Notes under the pieces: generated by a model
What the model saw: only the letters and a program-made list of their open reading frames with translations
Databases searched by the model: none
Told to the model about the DNA's origin: nothing
From: Apostichopus japonicus
Taxonomy: Eukaryota; Echinodermata; Holothuroidea; Aspidochirotida; Stichopodidae
Length of the DNA: 64,000 nucleotides
Assembly: GCF_037975245.1 (NCBI RefSeq)
Contig: NC_092580.1
Coordinates: 1,041,001 to 1,105,000, forward strand
Direction: 5' to 3'
Shown: piece after piece, positions 58,141 to 64,000 of the stretch
Numbering within the stretch: the stretch's first letter is position 1
Layout of the letters: every line of letters begins with the position of its first letter
Program-made: the position numbers and the translations under genes

Positions 58141-60600
58141 TTCATTACTAGGGTTGTGCGGGATCCCGGTAGTCAAGTGAATACCGGCATCCCGATCCCG
58201 GCTTTGACTAACCCCGATCACAGTGCAATGTGTAACTACTACCGGTATTGGGAAAACAACTGGTTATTACATTCGTTTCGGTATCATTCCCGGGAATCCA
58301 GGACATAATAAAAATATCTACGTGTTACTATTTGAAAGAAAGAAAAGAAAACATGTTTATTTCTGGTTCCTGTGTTCTTAGTTTGAATAATATCTTGTCA
58401 ATTTACGCACTGGCCTAGACATATTAACAAATCAACTTTTCACGTAGTAATTTGGACCTATAGCCTACACCAAATATCGAACGTTAGTGAACTCAGCATC
58501 ATTTACGAGACCTCAAAGTTATTCAGAAATTTTCGTTATTTATTCTTCCTTCAAACGATGATTGTGAAGGTTCCCGTGTACAAAATCTCACCCTTATGCA
58601 TTTCACCACATTTTGTGATAATAATTATAACGACTTAATAGTTTTTGATCCAGAACCGAAGGGAGCATATCAAATTAAATCCATCTTCGCACGGGACTGT
58701 ATATTATTATAGCATAGGGTACGGTACTGTTACACACTGCTGTTCGGTACTTCAGAGTTGATGCTGTAATGAAATGGATTCGTTTATTAATGCGGGGGTG
58801 GGGGGTTCCACGATGTCATTTCTAGTTATCTTTCGCTACTTTTTTTATTTTTAAGAACTTTTGTACGAAGATTGATATTGTACGTATTGAAAGTATATTT
58901 TCTGGAGTAAACAACAGCCGATTAACGATATAAATAAATCTGTACTATTCTTATATATGTAGTTTATAATCCCGTATTTATGTAGCCCCTAGTTACATTA
59001 TTGTTGTCTGAAGTTCCAAACAGGTGGGGACTTGTTGATAGTTAAAAACTTTTCATTGTGGACTTTTAAACTTAAAGTATTAGTAGTAAGTCGAGTCCTG
59101 TCTTTCCGACATGCTTAGTGATTCCCGTTAAATTAAATTGAATTTAGGTAAAAATTCATGCAAACTAGGTAGGCATCGGCCGATCCTAATTCTAAGCCTA
59201 CATCGAAAGTTACGCCGTATACACCTCGCAAGAAAACCACGATAACCTTGAATGAAAAAACAATATTTTGCACTTGAAGATCTGTCTTCCCCCAAAATGC
59301 AATGATAAGGTCTAGACTCAGTACTTCTTGATACATTGAGTTTCCAATTACTAGTCAAAAACATTTTCTGGAGAAAAAAAACGTAAGATATTTTTCACAA
59401 AAATTGATGATTAGATAAGTGCTTCCTCACAATCAACGAGCCGCCCCGAAATTCACTCCCCTTACGTAAAACTTCTATATATATTACACGTGGAAAAACA
59501 CGAGTTTTTACACACATAATTCCCATTGACATTGGTCACTGAACATAAGTAGGTCATCGACATTCGAACTTGGCAACTTGCCCAAGTTCATCGCACCATG
59601 GGAACGACCCAACAGATTGAACATTATGTTACATTTTCCCGCCATCTGGACGCCGATTGTAAATTTTGGTGTAATATGCAAATTATGAATGGTACTGCCC
59701 TTGGTTAAAACTTAAAACTATTGCGACACATACAAATTTTGGGAAACTGTTGTATAGAAGAAACTTTTGTATCAAATGTAAAGTACTGTATGGTAGGCCT
59801 ACTATAATTTATAAAAGACGGTTTTCCTCAGGTGATAAGGAAAAGGGATGTTTCGGTGAACTCGATCTCTTTGTATAGTACTTGTATACTTAAAATGACC
59901 ATGCTGTACATGCAGCTTCTATTTCTCTTTAAGTAAGCTCTACTTAGCATTGTTATCCGTTGTGGATCTTTATTGGAATAAATACGAAATGTATTTTTTG
60001 ACGCCAGTATTTAACGGTAGGCCTAAGCATTTCTTAAATTGTTGACTGAGCTTCAAAATCCATTTTCAAAAAGTCTGTTTTCATGAAGGTTTTGTAAAAT
60101 CGACATATAGCTAGGGTAGGAAAATATTAACGAAAGTTGTTCTATTATACAAATAAAATACATGTTTCTCGTACTGAGATCTGAAGGGAAAAAACGGGCG
60201 GCTATCGTTCTTCTTTTCATGCGCTTATACTAGTTTGGAATATGTGGCAACCTTTACGTGATTTCAGAAATGGCTCTTGTTCTTGGAAAAATGACTCCCA
60301 GTCATTATTCATTTTCTTATATTAATGTTCTTATTATTTATTGTATATTATTATATTTTTCATTTCACCATTGGTTATGATACTTCAGGTCCTCGGGAGA
60401 AGTTAGCTTTACGCTAACCGAGTTAAATATACGGAGATTTGATCACGGGTGCCAATTTGTATCTACGGATCCCCTTATAACATTCAATGCTAACAGCATC
60501 CTCCTATTCTTATGAGGCGAATAGCACATAATATCAATAGGATGGTCGGAGGGATGTACCTTAGATTATGAAATTGTGTTGCGGGCGCTGAGCGAGTGTA
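58140..60600. other. Gene-poor stretch with a GGGATCCCGG-rich patch
   Basis: The patch at 58,148-58,310 has repeated CCCGG/CCGGTA palindromic words and may be one end of an old hAT-type element; no partner end was found. The rest is AT-rich. Confidence 0.45.
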
Positions 60601-60617
60601 TGGAAGGCCCGAATGCC

Positions 60618-60765
60618 CGACATTTTTTATTTATTCGCATTTTTATCCAGGGTTGCTTATTCAGCAAAAGCTGATTTCCAATAAGGCCCTGCTTTTTACA
60701 TTCAACGTTATACATAGAAAGTAAAACATAGCAATACAAAAACAATTAAATGTACAGATACAAAA
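60618..60765 (-). mobile_element. LINE 3' end, severely truncated
   Basis: On the minus strand: CTTATTGGAAATCAGC, a TTTT loop and GCTGAATAAG form a hairpin, then CAACCCTGGATAAAAATG and an AATAAA-type tail. This is a common layout of CR1/L2-like 3' ends. No coding part. Confidence 0.6.
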
Positions 60766-61265
60766 CAACGCTGTAAAGTGGAGACAACTACAAAAAAAAT
60801 GGAAATAAAAGAATTATCAAAAATTGGGCTTGCAAATAATAACTGGAAAGTTTTGGAAACCAACACTATGCTAGTTATTTCAACATGCGCGTTGAAACTT
60901 TCGATACCCAAGAGCTGATATAATGTAATAGCTGAACAAAGCCCAGGAAGCAATATAAAAAAAAATATTGTAAAAAAACAGCAAATAAGATTCATAATGC
61001 AAAAGTTATCATTGTAATCACTCTTTGGTGAAAGGATTAGTGTGCCTACGACATGAAATTGAAACACAGTAGAAGACTTTCAGTTTATCAGTTCACATGC
61101 ATCATGGACTCGCAATAACATAAAGAATATAATTTTGCCCTTCAGCTATGTATTTGCCAGGCATAAAGCTGACACATCAACCTTTTGTTTAACTGCCTTT
61201 ATATAAGCAGATACAAGAAAACGGACTGAGAAAGATTGTATTTTAACAGAGTCGGTGTTGTTTCA

Positions 61266-61385
61266 CAAGGGCGTAGGAACCGGGGGGCTGGGGGTGCCAG
61301 CCCCCCCCCCCCCGCACCCCCCTGTGAAAGATATGGAGAGGCGGAAGTATCATTCCGCCCCCCTCCCCCCGCTTCGCTTTTCTGT
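61266..61385 (+). mobile_element. Partial hAT-like MITE related to the one in gag
   Basis: It begins CAAGGGCGTAGGAACCGG and follows the reverse complement of 21,190-21,315 through the G/C tracts, including GGCGGAAG.ATCATTCCG. The second end was not found, so it is probably truncated. Confidence 0.72.
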
Positions 61386-61389
61386 AATC

Positions 61390-62250
61390 CTAAATCTGTG
61401 TTATTATTTATATATTACATAGAAACATAGTTACAAGATAGTTGAGGTCTTGACATGTACAGAGATGAGTTTTAAATGCCAGTCTTCCACTCAACACAGT
61501 ACATGTTAAGAAGTCAATATCATTTCAGCTATACACTCTATACTGTCTTGATTGCTCATTGAAGTGCATATAATCCCTTATGTCCTGTGAAACTGGTTAA
61601 ATTAAATTAGTTCGCATAAGCGATCTTGTGGTCATTCTTATCTTGCTCATCTTACAAAACCTGCTCAACCATGTGTGGTATAGCCAGATAAGCAGCCACT
61701 TTGCAACAATTCAAGTGGAAAATTTTGCACCTTCGGTGTAAGGGGACTGTTTCCCTAATGTATAACTCAGTCGTAGGCCTAGATTAAGCAAGGCATAGGC
61801 CTATGCTTGTTTGCTTTGATCTCAAATAAGTAGTAAGCCAAGCCTAAAATGGAACTGAACAGGAAATCCTGGACTTTATGACCAAAACATGCCGATCTAC
61901 TCTTACCGTCGTAATACTAGTTGTTGAAGCCTAGCCTAGTACCGAGTAGTAGTACTAGTAGTGCCTATGGCCCTATGCCTATCCCCACCTCACACAGCTT
62001 GGTAGGCCTCTAGACCGTCATGCAATTGAAATTTTGTCTCCCAAATCTTTCGTCTTTGTACTTTGGTAGGCAAACCAAAAAAAACGAACTCTATCTCCAT
62101 TATGCTGGCTACATTAGGCCGCACAGCAAGGCAAGATATTTTCTTTAAAACAATACAAAACCATTTTTAGCCTAGCCTACACACGTTTTATACAAAATAT
62201 GTGTTTGTATGCCAGTGTCGTCTGCACATTGCAAAAACTTAAAAGTTTTT
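61390..62250. other. No gene recognised
   Basis: AT-rich with a TAGGCCTA-type island at 61,770-62,000. Confidence 0.5.
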
Positions 62251-62254
62251 GATT

Positions 62255-62945
62255 TAGGGTGGCATACTCCTATTAGAGTCTATATCAATCCGCTCGATTG
62301 TTCTCCTATCTCAGGAAAAGTGCCAAAAAGCAGCGGGAGAACATCTTTTGTGACCTGTTATCGATCATAATCTAGATTTTTGTGGCTTGCATGTTGAAGA
62401 GCATGAATGGAAGTACATATGGTGAGAAAATTGGGTCAATTGAGGCAATTTTAGACCTTTAGGCCTCCCGGGAGCAGCGTAGGAAATTTGTTTACCACTG
62501 AGTGAAGAGGTTTGTTTACAAGTGACGAAAACTTCCGGCTCGGATAGCAAAAAATCTACACGGTCATGGTACGGAAAATTGATGGTGCCATGAAAGGCCA
62601 ACTTGTCAGCTATCCGGTGATGGGTAGCGTTTAGCTAGTGAAAACTTCTATCTAGACTTAAGAGACCACATTACTTTTGTGATTTAGTGTGTAAGTCAAT
62701 GGGGCTTTTAATGGGCGTATGCTACCTTAGGGTGCAGATGGCATACTCCTATTAGAATTAATATCTATCCGCCCGATTGTTATTCAATCTCAGGAAAAGT
62801 TCCAAAAAGCAGCAGGAGAACATCTCTTTTTGACCCGTTATCAATCATGATCTGGGTTTTTCTGTGGCTTGCATGTTGAAGAGCATAAATGAACATACAT
62901 ATTGAGCAAAAATTGGGTCAATTTAAAGGCATTGAAGAGTCGCCC
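62255..62945. repeat. ~200-bp direct duplication, offset about 479 bp
   Basis: The tracts 62,255-62,450 and 62,733-62,945 share 'ggcatactcctattaga', 'agcaggagaacatct' (with one change) and 'ggcttgcatgttgaagagca'. Diverged by perhaps 10-15% by eye. Unknown origin. Confidence 0.75.
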
Positions 62946-63305
62946 CAAACCGCGTGCGGCCATCTGAAACAGTTAACTTTCCGTGGCTTGCAAGTGACGA
63001 TTTGTTCGTGTCGCTACAAAATGCAGACAGTACAGTACTGAAATGTGTTAACGTGTTATATAAGATGTCCAGCGCTGTATTGTCTGTACGCTATGCTGTA
63101 GGTATTGACCGCAGCTGTATGTACTGACTGTACACTAGTGTCTAATTACCGATGGTAGCAAGCTGTGTGTATTTTCTGGGATCGATAGTGGTGTCTAACA
63201 CTTTTGTTACATCTCATTCGAAACTAGGTCATGTTACCGGCATTATACGTTTCTTTTTGCGCGAGTCTTCACACCCTTTAAGTCCCCTCTAGGCCAAGAG
63301 AGGAG

Positions 63306-63548
63306 ATGCTTATCCAACCAATTTTACATAACTCTCTCTTACGCGAAGAGAACGGTGAAACTGTTTTTAACAGTATTTTTATTGATGAGGATATTATTAT
63401 GGTTGGCGACCTTATATATGAGGTCATCCCAACACAAATGCCATCAGAAACCGTTCATGAATGTATAACACTTACTATTCCCGAAAATCCCATTTCCTTG
63501 AATGAAGTACAGACGATTATTTCTATGGTAATGAATGTATTACCCTAG
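63306..63548 (+). CDS. Small ORF of unknown function
   Basis: 80 codons, acidic/hydrophobic: MLIQPILHNSLLREENGETV, then IFIDEDIIMVGDLIYEV. No domain recognised. It lies about 190 bp upstream of a LINE 3' end, so it may belong to a chimeric retro-element or be chance. Confidence 0.25.
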   Translation: MLIQPILHNSLLREENGETVFNSIFIDEDIIMVGDLIYEVIPTQMPSETVHECITLTIPENPISLNEVQTIISMVMNVLP

Positions 63549-63689
63549 AACTGGTTGACAGAGATCTATTCATCCGACAGAGTGGTATCTAGACAATCCG
63601 ACTTATTCGTGTAGGTCATTTAGAAAATGTTATATTAAAGAAACAATTGCATCATATTAATTAAAATATCATATAATTGATTTATTGTC

Positions 63690-63840
63690 GAAACGTTTAA
63701 TTTGATCTTTAATTTTTTCTTCTCTTTTCTTTCTTCAGGGAGTCTTCTACATTGTTAAGCTATTGTATGCTTTATAGAAGACTTCCTTTCACCTTGTATA
63801 TTTGCACGTGAAAAAACAAAATAAATCAAATCAAATCAAA
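63690..63840 (+). mobile_element. 3' end of the same LINE family as 38-42 kb
   Basis: The hairpin arms AGGGAGTCTTCTA (63,737-63,749) and TAGAAGACTTCCT (63,775-63,787), the following 'cttgtatatttgcacgtg' and the (TCAAA)n tail match 42,632-42,740. The RT part is missing. Confidence 0.82.
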
Positions 63841-63945
63841 TATATATATTTCATATAATATTTCATTCATATAATATTTCATATAATATTTCATATAAAA
63901 TTATATATATATATATTTCAAAATTTCCAAATATATATATATGGT
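63838..63945. repeat. AT-rich microsatellite
   Basis: (TA)n runs and repeated 'tttcatataata' units directly after the LINE tail. Confidence 0.9.
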
Positions 63946-64000
63946 CTATCATAACGCGCGTGTGCGTATGGACGCCTTAAACAATTGTACAAGTGTGCTA

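Noticed and set aside
58148-58310. Possible end of another hAT element (AGGGTTGTGCGGGAT)
   Set aside because: No partner terminus or target duplication was found.
60708-61067. 119-codon minus-strand hydrophobic ORF
   Set aside because: AT-rich, Phe/Val/Leu-rich translation of low-complexity sequence beside a LINE 3' end; no membrane protein family recognised.

Overview
This is a eukaryotic window, most likely from a marine deuterostome invertebrate. An echinoderm, perhaps a sea cucumber or sea urchin, is my guess. Reasons: host exons are short and separated by long AT-rich introns, with GT/AG boundaries; the host proteins are metazoan (SRP68, an ABCC-type transporter, adducin); transposon classes are mixed (Jockey- and CR1/L2-like LINEs, Ty3/Gypsy, hAT-like MITEs, an integrase gene with introns); and TAGGCCTA-type words are very dense. 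The species call is inference. No prokaryotic organisation is seen, and most open frames over 60 codons are chance.

Layout. 1-4.6 kb is a repeat nest: a 5'-truncated Jockey-like LINE (minus) split by an 870-bp hAT-like MITE with a perfect 8-bp target duplication, a second hAT-like MITE, an inverted/direct repeat complex, four tandem 72-nt tRNA-like units and a minisatellite full of splice-donor words. 6.1-7.65 kb holds the last two coding exons of SRP68 (minus). 7.9-12.25 kb is a near full-length but decayed Jockey-like LINE (minus). 12.8-14.75 kb is a ~68-bp minisatellite flanked by two copies of one ABCC exon. 19.25-24.18 kb is a Ty3/Gypsy element with a 5' LTR, gag, protease, RT and RNase H but no integrase or 3' LTR; its gag carries a hAT-like MITE. 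28.85-36.13 kb holds five adducin exons (minus) whose frames join, but with a stop codon, a frameshift and a mutated splice donor. 32.66 kb (plus) has a possible first coding exon. 38.15-42.74 kb is a full CR1/L2-like LINE (plus) with a 3' hairpin. 43.5-47.6 kb has a transposase-like ORF and two more LINE fragments. 52.3-54.7 kb holds four tandem 136-bp units and a multi-exon Gypsy-type integrase gene (minus) with stops and a frameshift. 54.7-64 kb is gene-poor with LINE 3' ends, another MITE end, a duplicated segment and AT microsatellite.

How it fits together. The host gene pieces are all minus strand and all partial: the SRP68 3' end, one duplicated ABCC exon, and the middle of adducin. 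Either most exons lie in unrecognised sequence, or these are decayed duplicates or assembly-joined pieces. The strongest signals beyond ordinary annotation are: (1) a ~50-bp subterminal module, including an 18-nt exact core, shared by three otherwise different hAT-like MITEs; (2) a 3'-terminal LINE hairpin supported by a compensatory base change between two copies; (3) the tRNA-like tandem array, in which one copy has an insertion in the anticodon loop; (4) the intron-containing integrase gene; (5) the ABCC exon duplication around a minisatellite.
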